In this document: piece by piece, positions 46,739-56,644 of the stretch
Numbering within the stretch: the stretch's first letter is position 1
Layout: each line of letters starts with the position of its first letter
Source of the DNA: an uncultured Rhodospirillales bacterium
GTDB taxonomy: Bacteria; Pseudomonadota; Alphaproteobacteria; ATCC43930; CGMCC-115725
Assembly: GCA_903828515.1 (NCBI GenBank)
Contig: CAIKMD010000007.1
Span: 930,001 to 994,000 of the forward strand
Direction: 5' to 3'
DNA length: 64,000 nt
Made by a program: the position numbers and the translations under genes
Notes under the pieces: model-generated
Seen by the model: the letters and a program-made list of their open reading frames with translations, nothing else
Told to the model about the DNA's origin: nothing
Database searches by the model: none

Positions 46739-48937
46739 TCAGAACGGACTGATGGAAACGTCACCCAGGTTGCGGAAGACGAAGGTTAGAACGAAGGACT
46801 CTCCCGAACGCACATCGCCAAAGGTGATGCCACTCTGGCTTATGGTGCCGGTGACCGACAAGCAATCATCCAGATAGGTCAACTGAAGCCTTGAGCTTAC
46901 GCTGCTGGAACCGTTCGCCAAGTTCTGGGTATTGGAGACCGTGCCCTTCCAATTTGGCGAAAGAGAAAACGACAAGCTCTCACTAATTTCCTTTGTCGGC
47001 AAAACGCTTGGAATGCCGGGAATAGCGGAGGCGGTGATGAAACTCACGCCGCCATTGAGGGAGGCCAATCCACCGCTCAGTCCGACCTCTTGGCGTCGCA
47101 TTGCCAAGTCTTGGCCATCGACGCGGGCGCGATAGAAAAAGTTGAATAAACGTCCAGGCGATACGATGACGCGGCCAACGACGTCGGAGCGGCGGTTATC
47201 AAGGCCGGCGCCGAGCGGAAACGCACTTTCACGACGAACGCGGTAACTTTGCCCGATCAATATTTGCGCGTTGCCGGCGGTCGGATTGTAGAGACCGGCA
47301 TGGATGCCGTAGTCCACGCGTATGCCGCCATCGACGCGGTCGTATCCCGGAAATCGATTGGCCTGAAACAAGTCCGTCTCGTCGAATTCGAAACTCTGCG
47401 CGTCCTCGTTGGGGATGCTGGCGGGATTCCCGCCATTGGGCGCGGCCACGGCCGAAGCGATCGGTTCGATGAGCGCGGTAACTTTTTCGCCGGGCCGGAT
47501 CCAGGGATAGCGCCAGTTGAGCGACATCTGGGGAAAAATCCGAGCAGCGATTGCCGTCGTGTTTTGCGGATAGCCGGCAGCCACGGTGAAATCGCTGTCA
47601 TATTCGTCTGCCCGGAGCGAAGCATTAAAGTCGTAACGATCGCCAAGCGGCCCATAAAAGGGAAGCCGCCAATTTGTGCCCGCTGATAACCGGCGTTCCT
47701 TGAACCCGTTGCGTCCCATCAAATTCAAGGCGCTGCCCGATATGTCCCAGCGTCCGCCGAGAGCGTCGGCCGGGGTCGTCAGGGTGTAGCTTGCGATCGG
47801 AAGGACGACAGGCTGATTTGCGATCGAATAGGTCGGGTTGAGGTTCTGGAATCCGTAGGCGCTGATATTACCGTAGCTCGCCGTACCGAAATTCTCCGCA
47901 TAAACGTGCTGGGTGACATAGTTCGACGTGTAGGGAAAATGGTATCGCGCCAGATAGGTCTGGTCGCTTGTGCCTTCCGCGCTGATTCCGGTGCGCCACC
48001 GGTCGTTGAGATCCCAAATGCCGTCGACGATGAAATGACCGCGGACGGAGTTGTTTGCTGCGTTAACGTCGACTAGACGCGGGTTGACGCTTGTGCTGCC
48101 GACGGTAACGCTGCTGTCTGTTCTCAATGTTCCGTTGCCGAAACGCTGGCGGTATTGAACGTTGAGTTGCTCTCCACCTTCGGTGGTGAACAGGGGGCGG
48201 ATTGTGGCGTCTTTGTCGGGGCCGATGACCCAGTAATAGGGAATGCCGACGCGAAAACCGTTTGAAGGGTCGCTTCCTATCGTGGGCGCCAGGAATCCGC
48301 TCGCGCGTTTCACCGACGGCTCGGGGTGCGACATGTAAGGGGTGTAAAATATCGGAAAGCCATCGATCTCCATGATGGCGTCGCGGTATTCGATAATTTG
48401 CAACTGCTTGTCGTCGACAGCCTGCTCTGCCTTGATTTGCCAAGTCGGCGGATGCGTCGGATCCTGAGCGCAGAGTTCGCAGGGCGAATAGATGGCGCGC
48501 CTTACTTCGGTACGGGTTCCGGCGGCGCGGCGCGCGGTATTGCCCGCGAGGCGCGAGCGATCGGACAGCAACAGGCGCACGTCCTTGATGAACCCATCGC
48601 GCATGTCGTTGTGGAGTTCCATGTAGTCCGCGAAGGCGACATCGCCGGTCGGCTGCATGATGCTGACATTGCCCGACGCGGTGACCGTGTCGGTTCGTTG
48701 GTTATAGGTCACCGTGTCGGCCAGTAGGATCTGATCCTTTTGGCTGAGCTCGACATGGCCTTTGGCGACGATTACCCCGAGGTCCTGATCGTATTGTAAT
48801 TCGTCGGCATCGACCAACACCGGCGTGCCCGCGCCCGCATTGGTGGTGGCCTTCTGCTGCTCCTGCGCGCGCGCGCGAAGCGGCGAAAGAAAAGCGATCG
48901 AAATGCCGATGAACGCCAGAATTGCGGCACGACGCAT
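46739..48937 (-). CDS. lptD: LPS-assembly protein LptD
   Basis: A 732-residue outer-membrane translocon inserting LPS into the outer leaflet. The signal peptide (1-25, ending RARAQ) is followed by an OstA jelly-roll domain (LVDADELQYDQDLGVIVAKG) and the LptD barrel with IYSPCELCAQDPTHPPTWQIKA and the ending SISPF, a typical barrel C-terminus. Cysteines in CELC and YLDDCLS may form the inter-domain disulphide. ATG 48937 gives the best signal peptide and follows lptG closely. Confidence 0.95.
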   Translation of the reverse strand: MRRAAILAFIGISIAFLSPLRARAQEQQKATTNAGAGTPVLVDADELQYDQDLGVIVAKGHVELSQKDQILLADTVTYNQRTDTVTASGNVSIMQPTGDVAFADYMELHNDMRDGFIKDVRLLLSDRSRLAGNTARRAAGTRTEVRRAIYSPCELCAQDPTHPPTWQIKAEQAVDDKQLQIIEYRDAIMEIDGFPIFYTPYMSHPEPSVKRASGFLAPTIGSDPSNGFRVGIPYYWVIGPDKDATIRPLFTTEGGEQLNVQYRQRFGNGTLRTDSSVTVGSTSVNPRLVDVNAANNSVRGHFIVDGIWDLNDRWRTGISAEGTSDQTYLARYHFPYTSNYVTQHVYAENFGTASYGNISAYGFQNLNPTYSIANQPVVLPIASYTLTTPADALGGRWDISGSALNLMGRNGFKERRLSAGTNWRLPFYGPLGDRYDFNASLRADEYDSDFTVAAGYPQNTTAIAARIFPQMSLNWRYPWIRPGEKVTALIEPIASAVAAPNGGNPASIPNEDAQSFEFDETDLFQANRFPGYDRVDGGIRVDYGIHAGLYNPTAGNAQILIGQSYRVRRESAFPLGAGLDNRRSDVVGRVIVSPGRLFNFFYRARVDGQDLAMRRQEVGLSGGLASLNGGVSFITASAIPGIPSVLPTKEISESLSFSLSPNWKGTVSNTQNLANGSSSVSSRLQLTYLDDCLSVTGTISQSGITFGDVRSGESFVLTFVFRNLGDVSISPF

Positions 48938-48941
48938 GCCG

Positions 48942-50039
48942 TCACCCGTCCTCGAGATGCAAGAGGAGGCTCGCACCGAGAAGCCAGGTGATGCCGGTCG
49001 GCGTCCACGCGGCGAGCGCAATCGGGATCGTTGCGGACAGACCGAGCGCGAACACGACGTCGGACAGGAAATAAAGCGCAAAGCCGCTTGCCACACCAGC
49101 GGCGATCATGAGCGTCGCGCCGCCGCGGCGTTGCATCCGAAGACTAAAGCTTGCGGCAATCAGCACCATGGCGGCATAAAGGAACGGCCGCGCCAGCAAC
49201 GCGTTGAAATAAAGGCGATGGCGTTGCGATGAAAACCCCGAGTTGTCGAGCAATCCGATGAAGCCGGGCAGGTCCCAGAAAGACATCGTCTCGGGCGACG
49301 CGAAACTGTCTTGAATCTTATACTGCGTAAGATTCGTCGGGACCGCCAAGACGTCGAACGGTTCGAGCGGTTTGTCGATTTGCCAGAGATTGCCGTTATG
49401 GACCTCCCATTCACCTTCACGAAGAAGTGCCCGTTTCGCATCGATGCGCTTCACCAATCGGGAATCGTCAGCGAGAAACAGGATCATCACGTCCTGTAGC
49501 GAGCCTTGCTTGAGAACAAACCCGGCCGCGTGAACGATGGCATGGTTGCCGGAATCGTCGCTTTGCCGGAGCCATAATCCGGTCCGCGACAAGACGAGTT
49601 CGTCGCCGCCGCCCCGGAGTATTCGATTTTCGAGCTGTTCGTATGATGCCTGCAGCGCCGAGGCAACCGGATTGAACACCGTGACGACGAGAACGCCGAC
49701 CAGAAATGCGCCGGCAAGCGGTGGCGCGAGGAATTGCCATGCCGAAATTCCGGCGGCACGGGCGACGACCAGTTCGTGGCTTCGCGTGAGCCGCCAAAAC
49801 GCCATCATCGTGCCGAACAGGATCGCGAAGGGCATGATTTGTTGTGCCATGTAAGGCTGCTTCAGCGCCGCCATTTCGAGCAACAACATCAACGTCGCGT
49901 CCGGCTTGATGCCGGCGCGGCGAATCAGTTCGATATAGTCGAGCATGAAGACGATGCTGAGCATGCCGAGAAATACGCCGCTGCACCATCCGAAGAATTG
50001 GCGCGCGATATAGCGAAAGAGTGTCTTCCACGGCGACAT
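48942..50039 (-). CDS. lptG: LPS export ABC permease LptG
   Basis: A 365-residue permease of the LptB2FG complex that extracts LPS from the inner membrane. Six helices flank a periplasmic beta-jellyroll. Typical segments are YIARQFFGWCSGVFLGMLSIVFMLDYIELIRR and the ALLARPFLYAAMVLIAASFSLR helix. It starts four bases after the lptF stop and ends four bases before lptD. lptA, lptB and lptC are not in this window. Confidence 0.94.
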   Translation of the reverse strand: MSPWKTLFRYIARQFFGWCSGVFLGMLSIVFMLDYIELIRRAGIKPDATLMLLLEMAALKQPYMAQQIMPFAILFGTMMAFWRLTRSHELVVARAAGISAWQFLAPPLAGAFLVGVLVVTVFNPVASALQASYEQLENRILRGGGDELVLSRTGLWLRQSDDSGNHAIVHAAGFVLKQGSLQDVMILFLADDSRLVKRIDAKRALLREGEWEVHNGNLWQIDKPLEPFDVLAVPTNLTQYKIQDSFASPETMSFWDLPGFIGLLDNSGFSSQRHRLYFNALLARPFLYAAMVLIAASFSLRMQRRGGATLMIAAGVASGFALYFLSDVVFALGLSATIPIALAAWTPTGITWLLGASLLLHLEDG

Positions 50040-50043
50040 GGAC

Positions 50044-51165
50044 TTACTCGGCAGGCACGGCGACGTGGCGTCGGCGCGGACGTGACACGCCCTCGCGCCA
50101 CATCAACCACAGCGACGCCGCGAAGGGTAGAAGCAAATTCGTATAGACGAGAGGCAGCGCGATGTTGGAGCGCGCCGCCAGGTTTCGCAGGGCGATATCG
50201 ACCAGTTCGATGCCGAGTGCGCCGAGGACAGCCATCAAAACGCGCCGCCCCTGGCCGCGACGGTTGAATTCGCCGGTCAGGAGGCAGGCGACCGGCAAGG
50301 CGGCCATCGCCAGCGCGGCCAGCGGTCCCGCCAGTCTCATGTTCAATTCGACGAGGACGGCGTGGCGCCAATCGGGTTCCTCGTTCGGTCCCATGCCGCT
50401 AACGAGCTCGCTGGTCCGTCGTTCATCGACCTGACGGTCGCGGGTGCCCGGCGCATCGGTCAGCGCCGACAATTCAAGCGTGTATTTATCGAAGGTCAGC
50501 ACGGACAGGCGCCCCGATGCGACGTCCCGCTGCTGGCGCGTTCCGTTGACGAGCAGGAGACGGGGGCCTTCGGGCGTGTTGGCGATCGCGCCGCGTTCCG
50601 CGAAGACGGTGACGGGTTTGTCGGGTTGCCGCTCATCATAGACGAGCAGGCTGATCAGTTCGCCGGCATCGTCGCGGCTTTTGACGTAGACCATCATCTT
50701 ATCGGAGATCGTATTGAAAACCCCATCCTGGATCAGGACCGAGGCAAAGCGATTGCGGACCTCGAATTGCAAATCCTTGAACGCGCGTGTCGCCGCCGGC
50801 AGGAGGTAAAGCGAAAAAGAATAGAGCAACAATGTGCCGATGATTCCAGTCAGGAGTGCCGGGCGCGCGAGCGCCATCGGGCTGACGCCGGCCGCGCGCA
50901 TGACCACCAGTTCGCTCTCGGTGATGAGCTTGTTGTAAACGAAGAGGACCGCGACAAAGACCGCGATCGGCAGGACGACGTTGATAAAACGGGGAAGGAT
51001 CAGGATCGCCAGATGGAGGAAAACCACGAAGGACAGCCCCCGATTGACGATAAGGTCGATGAGGCGCAGCGCCTGGATCAGCCAGACCGCGAAGCTGAAT
51101 ATCAGGCATACCGACAGCATCACCAATAGGGTCTGCCGGAGCACGTAAAACGTAAGTCCCCTCAT
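50044..51165 (-). CDS. lptF: LPS export ABC permease LptF
   Basis: A 373-residue partner permease of LptG with six predicted helices and a central periplasmic domain. It starts YVLRQTLLVMLSVCLIFSFAVWLIQALRLIDLI and contains ESELVVMRAAGVSPMALARPAL, the coupling-helix region. It leads the lptF-lptG-lptD-surA-pdxA-rsmA run on the minus strand and is divergent from the GT-C-like pair. Confidence 0.94.
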   Translation of the reverse strand: MRGLTFYVLRQTLLVMLSVCLIFSFAVWLIQALRLIDLIVNRGLSFVVFLHLAILILPRFINVVLPIAVFVAVLFVYNKLITESELVVMRAAGVSPMALARPALLTGIIGTLLLYSFSLYLLPAATRAFKDLQFEVRNRFASVLIQDGVFNTISDKMMVYVKSRDDAGELISLLVYDERQPDKPVTVFAERGAIANTPEGPRLLLVNGTRQQRDVASGRLSVLTFDKYTLELSALTDAPGTRDRQVDERRTSELVSGMGPNEEPDWRHAVLVELNMRLAGPLAALAMAALPVACLLTGEFNRRGQGRRVLMAVLGALGIELVDIALRNLAARSNIALPLVYTNLLLPFAASLWLMWREGVSRPRRRHVAVPAE

Positions 51166-51264
51166 AACGATGGATTATAGAAGCGGGCGCCGGGGCGAGC
51201 CTAGTGCGGAATTCGGCTGAACCGGGCCTTGCGCAGCCGGACACGGCATGGAACTCTGCGGCCG

Positions 51265-52758
51265 ATGCCACAGAATATGTCTTTCGAGCGTTTCGCGGCC
51301 GTGTTTCTCGCGTTGCTGGTGATCTCGGCGGTGCCGCTTTTCCTGACCGAATTGCCACCCCTTCTCGACTACCCCAACCATCTCGCGCGGATGTACCTGC
51401 TGCCGAGCCTTCCCTCGGCGCTGCTTGAACGGTCCTTTGTCGTGGCCTGGGCGCCGCTACCCAATCTTGGCATGGATGGGGTGGTTCCATTTCTCGCGCG
51501 GGTCATGCCATTGGTGTGGGCCGGCAAGGCGTTTATCCTTCTCACCTTCGCTCTTCTTGCCGGCGGAGCGTGCGCGCTTCATTACGTTTTGTTCCGTCGG
51601 TGGTCCTTGTGGCCCTGTTTGGCCTTTCTGTTGCTCTATACCCGGCTCCTGCTTTGGGGGTTTATGGGCTATCTGGCGGGATGCGGCTTGGCGCTGGCTT
51701 TTTTTGCAGCCTGGCTCGCCCTTCAGAATCGGCATTGGGCGCTTCGTGTTGCCGCCGGCCTTATCTTCGCGCTGATCGTCTACCTCGCGCATTTGCTCGC
51801 GTTCGGCATCTACGCGGTCATGGTCGGCTGTTACGAATTGGGGCAAGTTTGGCGTTTCCGACCGACGATAACCACCGCGATCCGCGCCCTTGCCGTCGGC
51901 GCCATCCCATTCCTCCCGCCCCTTGTCCTGATGTCGATGAACGCCTCGGAGGGGCGCATCGTCTATGCGAGTCCGTTGCGCAAGCTTGATCTCCTGTTCA
52001 GTGTCTTCGACAATTACAGTCGGCCGTTCGATGTCGTCTGCTTTGTCGGGATCGTGCTGGCGATCAGCTTCGCGTTTCAACGGCGCTGGGTGCGCGTGGC
52101 GCCCGAGATGGCGCTGCCTTTGATCGGCGTGACTGTCCTTTATATTTTCATGCCGACGCAGCTTTTTACGGCTGCGGGCGCCGATCGACGAATTCCGATG
52201 ATGATGTTTTTGATGCTGATTGGCAGCAGTCAGTGGATGGCATCATCGCGCATCGAATGGCGTTTTATGGCAACCGCCGGCGCGATGTTTGCCGTGCGAT
52301 TGGCTGTGATCGCGGTCGTATGGCAGAGCGCCGGCCGGTTCTACGCGGGGCTGATGCCGGCTTTCGACCAACTTCCCCCGGGGGGATGCTTGGCTGTCGC
52401 CTTTGGCAAGGACGGAATATCGGTGCAAAAGGCACCGCTGACGCATTTTCCGGCGTTGGCAGTGATGAAGCGGGACGATTTCGTCACGACTTTTTTTGCG
52501 TATCCGACACAGCAGCCGATCAGGCTTCAGCCTGAGGCGAAGAAATTCGCCGATTTATTGGCGCCTGACGAGTTGTGGTATGCCTTCGTCGACAACGAGT
52601 TGCAGCTAACATCCGAGAAAAGAGCGGCTCTCGAACGCTGCGGCTATGTCGCTTTCGCGGGGACGAAACCTTTCACGCTCAAGAACACCATGGGGCTCGA
52701 ACCCGCTTTCGTGGCGCCGCGCTTCCAGCTCTATCGCGTTACCCCCGCGCTTTCCTGA
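51265..52758 (+). CDS. Polytopic membrane protein, GT-C glycosyltransferase-like (first of pair)
   Basis: A 497-residue protein with ten or more hydrophobic helices and a C-terminal soluble domain of about 130 residues. The loop after the first helix reads PLLDYPNHLARMY, an acidic first-loop motif reminiscent of GT-C transferases, which use lipid-linked sugars. I do not recognise a named family. ATG 51265 was chosen; ATG 51277 is possible. It is translationally coupled (TGATG) to the next gene. GC and codon use look a little lower than in the flanking housekeeping genes. Confidence 0.72.
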   Translation: MPQNMSFERFAAVFLALLVISAVPLFLTELPPLLDYPNHLARMYLLPSLPSALLERSFVVAWAPLPNLGMDGVVPFLARVMPLVWAGKAFILLTFALLAGGACALHYVLFRRWSLWPCLAFLLLYTRLLLWGFMGYLAGCGLALAFFAAWLALQNRHWALRVAAGLIFALIVYLAHLLAFGIYAVMVGCYELGQVWRFRPTITTAIRALAVGAIPFLPPLVLMSMNASEGRIVYASPLRKLDLLFSVFDNYSRPFDVVCFVGIVLAISFAFQRRWVRVAPEMALPLIGVTVLYIFMPTQLFTAAGADRRIPMMMFLMLIGSSQWMASSRIEWRFMATAGAMFAVRLAVIAVVWQSAGRFYAGLMPAFDQLPPGGCLAVAFGKDGISVQKAPLTHFPALAVMKRDDFVTTFFAYPTQQPIRLQPEAKKFADLLAPDELWYAFVDNELQLTSEKRAALERCGYVAFAGTKPFTLKNTMGLEPAFVAPRFQLYRVTPALS

Positions 52759-54584
52759 TGCCGTCGCTCGCACTTTTTGTTCCTTCTTGGTTCGATCTCG
52801 CCGGCTGGGTCGGCGTGATATTCGCCGTGTTCGCACTCATGGGGCTTGGGCGGCTGCTCAGTCTTGGGCGCGCGTCGCCTGAGTCGGCTCTCGTTGCCGG
52901 TTGGGGTGGGGCGGTTCTGGTACTGACACTGTGGGGCGTCGCCACTCCCATGACGTTACGGATCCCGGCGGTCGCGCTTGCGATAGCGGGCTTCACCGGA
53001 CAGTTGGCACCGGGCTCGCGGTTGTCCGCTTCTCAGTGGCGGGCCGTCGGCCGCATCGTGGCGCTCGCGTTGCCGCTTCTCGTCGTGATGGTGAGCGCGC
53101 GACCGAGCTTGCCGGATACCTGGCTCAATCTCCTGCCCAACGCGGCCTATATATACGATCACGGCTTCTTTCCAGCCGATGCCCGGCCTGACGCACATTC
53201 ATTCATCGCGGCCGCGCCCTACAACATGCAACTGGCGGCCTTTATGGCCGGATTGGTGACGCCGGGCTTCCCTCCCGCGGCTATGATCGATTTGAACCTC
53301 GTGTTCTTGCTGGCCGCGGGATTGTTGCTTGCCCGGCTGGCGTCCGGTTGCGATGAAAACCGTGCGCCGTCCTGGCGGTTCACCGCGCTGGGATTGCTAT
53401 TGGCGACGTTGCTCAATCCCGGCTTTGATGTCCGCTATCACTTATCGGGATACAGCGAAACATCGGTCATGGTGACGGTCGCGTTCGCGGGCTTGTTTGC
53501 CGCGCGCGCCCTCGACCGCATCGTCGTTCGACGGAGCGCCGCGCTCGACTTGTGGCTGATGGCGCTGACGCTCGCGGCACTGGTCAACATAAAACAGGAA
53601 AGCATATCGCTCGTCGTCGGTATCCTCGTCGCCGCTGCGGCGGTGGCATTGGCGTCGCGTGAAACAGCGCGGCGGTCATTGCCGTCGCTCGTGCTCGCCG
53701 CCATTCCCGCGCTGCTTCTCTATCTCGTATGGCGATGGTACGTGCTCAGTCACTTCGCTTTGGGCGAACTCAAGCCGCTGCCCGTCGAACAATGGCATGT
53801 ATTGGAATTGCCGCTGATCGTCTGGAACATGCTGCGCGCCGTTTTTCAGCATGTTCTTCTTTTCACCGTGCTGGCGGTTGTTGTTGGGGTCGCGTTGACA
53901 CGCCTCTGCCGGCATGAGCTTGATCTCTCGACCCGCCTCGTCGCGATGCTGGCGGGGGTCGCCTTGGTCTATAACACCGCGCTGCTTTTCGCTTATGTTG
54001 CCCATTTCGAGGGTGAAATGGGCATCAGCGCCCATTCCTATTATCGCTACAACACGCATCTCGGGCTGTTGCTGGCGGCTTCGATTGTCCTGCTGGCGCG
54101 GGAACGCGATTGGCGTTTTGGCACCATGTGGCGACGCGTGATCCCCGCGATACTGATCCTCACCGTTTTGCTGGATCCCTTTCCGTTTCTGCGTCAAGTG
54201 CGTTTCGATCTTGAGATTCCCAATCTTCGAGCATGGCAGAGCGTACACGAGGCCGCCGCGAGAATTGCCGACGACGCTCACTTGGTGTTGATTCTGCCGG
54301 TCGATAACGGGACCGTGCCGCCGACGATCGAAGGCGTCTTGCGATATACGCCGCCGCGCCGGCCCAATGTGGCTCTCGCGATCGAGGGCGCGTTGCCGGC
54401 CGATTCCGTTCGCGCGGATTTCACTCATGCGCTCGCGTTCTGTACAGCCGACGGCGGTGGGGCGCTCTTGAGGCGCTCGCCGTCCGGCTGGGACATTGAA
54501 ACGACCTGGTCCTATGCACCGGTGCCGCGCGGCGCGCGGTGGTCGCAGGTGCTGTCGCCACGCGCTTTATGTGTGGGGCGTTGA
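52758..54584 (+). CDS. Polytopic membrane protein, GT-C-like (second of pair)
   Basis: A 608-residue protein with about twelve membrane helices and a C-terminal soluble part of about 130 residues. After the early helices a periplasmic loop reads PSLPDTWLNLLPNAAYIYDHGFFP, with an acidic residue placed as in GT-C enzymes, then SFIAAAPYNMQLAAF. The ATG overlaps the TGA of the previous gene. No named family is recognised. A role in transferring sugar from a polyprenyl carrier to an envelope glycan is an inference from topology and the neighbouring LPS export genes. Confidence 0.72.
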   Translation: MPSLALFVPSWFDLAGWVGVIFAVFALMGLGRLLSLGRASPESALVAGWGGAVLVLTLWGVATPMTLRIPAVALAIAGFTGQLAPGSRLSASQWRAVGRIVALALPLLVVMVSARPSLPDTWLNLLPNAAYIYDHGFFPADARPDAHSFIAAAPYNMQLAAFMAGLVTPGFPPAAMIDLNLVFLLAAGLLLARLASGCDENRAPSWRFTALGLLLATLLNPGFDVRYHLSGYSETSVMVTVAFAGLFAARALDRIVVRRSAALDLWLMALTLAALVNIKQESISLVVGILVAAAAVALASRETARRSLPSLVLAAIPALLLYLVWRWYVLSHFALGELKPLPVEQWHVLELPLIVWNMLRAVFQHVLLFTVLAVVVGVALTRLCRHELDLSTRLVAMLAGVALVYNTALLFAYVAHFEGEMGISAHSYYRYNTHLGLLLAASIVLLARERDWRFGTMWRRVIPAILILTVLLDPFPFLRQVRFDLEIPNLRAWQSVHEAAARIADDAHLVLILPVDNGTVPPTIEGVLRYTPPRRPNVALAIEGALPADSVRADFTHALAFCTADGGGALLRRSPSGWDIETTWSYAPVPRGARWSQVLSPRALCVGR

Positions 54585-54640
54585 CTCGGACGTTGCCGCG
54601 TTCTATCGCCCGGACAAAGGTCACCCCGAGGGTCACGCTC

Positions 54641-56134
54641 ATGAAGATCAACTTTGCGGCGCCGCGCGTACCGCGCACGGGAACCGTGGTTTGCGCCGTA
54701 TCCGAGGGCCGCAAGTTATCGCCGTCGGCGGAGCAACTGGACAAAGACAGCGGCGGGGCGATTCGACGTGCGATCGAGGCGAGCCGCTTCTCCGGTAAAA
54801 GCGACGAAACGCTGTCCGTGCTGGCGCCTGGGAAACTGGGGCTTGGGCGCGTTCTGCTTGTTGGCATCGGCAAGCCGCGTGGCGGCGATCACGTGGTCTG
54901 GCAGAACCGCGGCGGTGTTTTGCTCGCGGCCCTCAACGCCGCCGGCGAGCAAAAAGCCAGCGTGATGGTGGATTCCTTGAAGGATCGCGAGGCGACGACA
55001 GCGGCCGCCGATCTGGCGTTCGGCGCACGGTTGCGTTCCTACCGCTTCGATAAATATCGAACCAAGGAAAAGCCCGAGCAAAAGCCAACGCTGAAGGAAC
55101 TGAACTTTCTCGTCGAAAATCCAAAAGCGGCGGAGCGCGAGTATGAACCGCTCGACAAGATCGCCGATGGCGTGTTCTTCACCCGCGACCTCGTTTCCGA
55201 ACCCGCCAATGTGATCTATCCCGAGACGCTCGCGGCCGAGGCGCGCACGCTCGCGACGCTGGGCGTCGACGTCGAAATTCTCGACGAAAAGCAGATGAAG
55301 AAGCTCGGCATGGGTGCGCTGCTGGGTGTCGGCCAGGGCAGCAGCCGTCCGTCGCGTCTCGTCGTGATGCAGTGGAAGGGCAATCCCAAGGCCAAAGAGA
55401 AGGCGCCGCTCGCCTTCCTCGGCAAGGGCGTGACCTTCGATACCGGCGGCATCTCGATCAAAGGCGCGGCCGGGATGGAAGACATGAAATGGGACATGGG
55501 CGGGGCGGGTGTCGTCATCGGCCTGATGAAGGCGCTTGCCGGCCGCAAGGCCAAGGTCAATGTCGTCGGCATCGCCGGGTGCGTCGAGAACATGCCGGAC
55601 GGCAACGCGCAGCGGCCGGGCGACATCGTGAAGTCGATGTCGGGCCAGACCGTGGAGGTGATCAACACCGATGCCGAGGGCCGTCTCGTGTTGTGCGATG
55701 CGCTGTGGTACTGCCAGGATCGGTTCAAGCCGCAATTCATGGTCAACCTGGCGACGCTCACCGGCGCGATCATCGTGGCGCTGGGCCATGAGCATGCCGG
55801 GCTCTTCGCCAATAATGACGAGCTCGCCGCCAACTTGACGGCGGCCGGCAAGGCGGTCGGCGAGAAGCTTTGGCGCATGCCGCTCGATGACGCCTATGAC
55901 CGGATGATCGACAGCGATGCCGCCGACGTCAAAAACATCGGCGGACGCGACGCTGGTTCGATCACGGCGGCGCAGTTCCTGCAACGCTTCGTCAATGGTG
56001 TGCCGTGGGCGCATCTCGACATCGCCGGCACCACCTGGTCGAAGAAGGACGCGCCGACGGTGCCGAAGGGCGCCACCGCGTTTGGTGTGCGTCTGCTCGA
56101 CCGTTTTGTCGCTGACCAATACGAGGGCAAATAG
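54641..56134 (+). CDS. pepA: Leucyl aminopeptidase PepA
   Basis: A 497-residue M17 cytosolic aminopeptidase with two metal ions. The signature NTDAEGRLVL is present. Metal and catalytic residues are in GKGVTFDTGGISIKGAAGMEDMKWDMGGAG (about residues 262-292). ATG 54641 has GAGGG upstream and the family N-terminus MKINFA. It is normally divergent from lptF; here two membrane-protein genes intervene. holC begins two bases after its stop. Confidence 0.97.
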   Translation: MKINFAAPRVPRTGTVVCAVSEGRKLSPSAEQLDKDSGGAIRRAIEASRFSGKSDETLSVLAPGKLGLGRVLLVGIGKPRGGDHVVWQNRGGVLLAALNAAGEQKASVMVDSLKDREATTAAADLAFGARLRSYRFDKYRTKEKPEQKPTLKELNFLVENPKAAEREYEPLDKIADGVFFTRDLVSEPANVIYPETLAAEARTLATLGVDVEILDEKQMKKLGMGALLGVGQGSSRPSRLVVMQWKGNPKAKEKAPLAFLGKGVTFDTGGISIKGAAGMEDMKWDMGGAGVVIGLMKALAGRKAKVNVVGIAGCVENMPDGNAQRPGDIVKSMSGQTVEVINTDAEGRLVLCDALWYCQDRFKPQFMVNLATLTGAIIVALGHEHAGLFANNDELAANLTAAGKAVGEKLWRMPLDDAYDRMIDSDAADVKNIGGRDAGSITAAQFLQRFVNGVPWAHLDIAGTTWSKKDAPTVPKGATAFGVRLLDRFVADQYEGK

Positions 56135-56135
56135 C

Positions 56136-56591
56136 CTGACTGAGATCGGCTTCTACCATCTGAAGACGACACCGCTCGAACGGGCGCTGCCCCGGCTTCT
56201 GGAGCGTGCCGCCAAAGATGGCCTGCGCATCGTGGTGCGTGCGGGGTCGGCCGAGCGGGTCGAGCATCTGAACCAGCTCCTCTGGACCTACGACGACAGC
56301 AGTTTCCTGCCGCATGGCAGCGTGCGTGACGGCAATGCATCGCGTCAGCCGATTTTCCTGACCGCCGCGGAGGGCAATCCCAATGCAGCGGGCATGCTTA
56401 TCCTGGTCGACGGCGCACACGCGGCGTCACTCGACGGGTTCACGCGCATTTGCGACATGTTTGACGGAAACGACGAGACGGCGGTCGATGCGGCTCGGCA
56501 ACGCTGGCGTGAGGCCAAGGCGGCCGGTCATGCGCTGACCTATTGGGAACAGACGGCGTCCGGTTGGGTAAAACGCGGCACGGACGGTTGA
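56136..56591 (+). CDS. holC: DNA polymerase III subunit chi (HolC), probable CTG start
   Basis: A 151-residue clamp-loader accessory subunit. The reading [24 protein letters not shown], the [22 protein letters not shown] block, and LILVDGAHA are typical of alphaproteobacterial chi. No ATG or GTG is near the expected start. CTG at 56136 sits right before TEIGFYHL with GAGGGC ten bases upstream inside the end of pepA. TTG at 56106 is the alternative. pepA-holC adjacency is conserved. Confidence 0.9.
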   Translation: MTEIGFYHLKTTPLERALPRLLERAAKDGLRIVVRAGSAERVEHLNQLLWTYDDSSFLPHGSVRDGNASRQPIFLTAAEGNPNAAGMLILVDGAHAASLDGFTRICDMFDGNDETAVDAARQRWREAKAAGHALTYWEQTASGWVKRGTDG

Positions 56592-56644
56592 AGACCCCGG
56601 CGGCGCTCGCTATACCGTTGCCGCGAAAAGGAAAAGGATCATCC

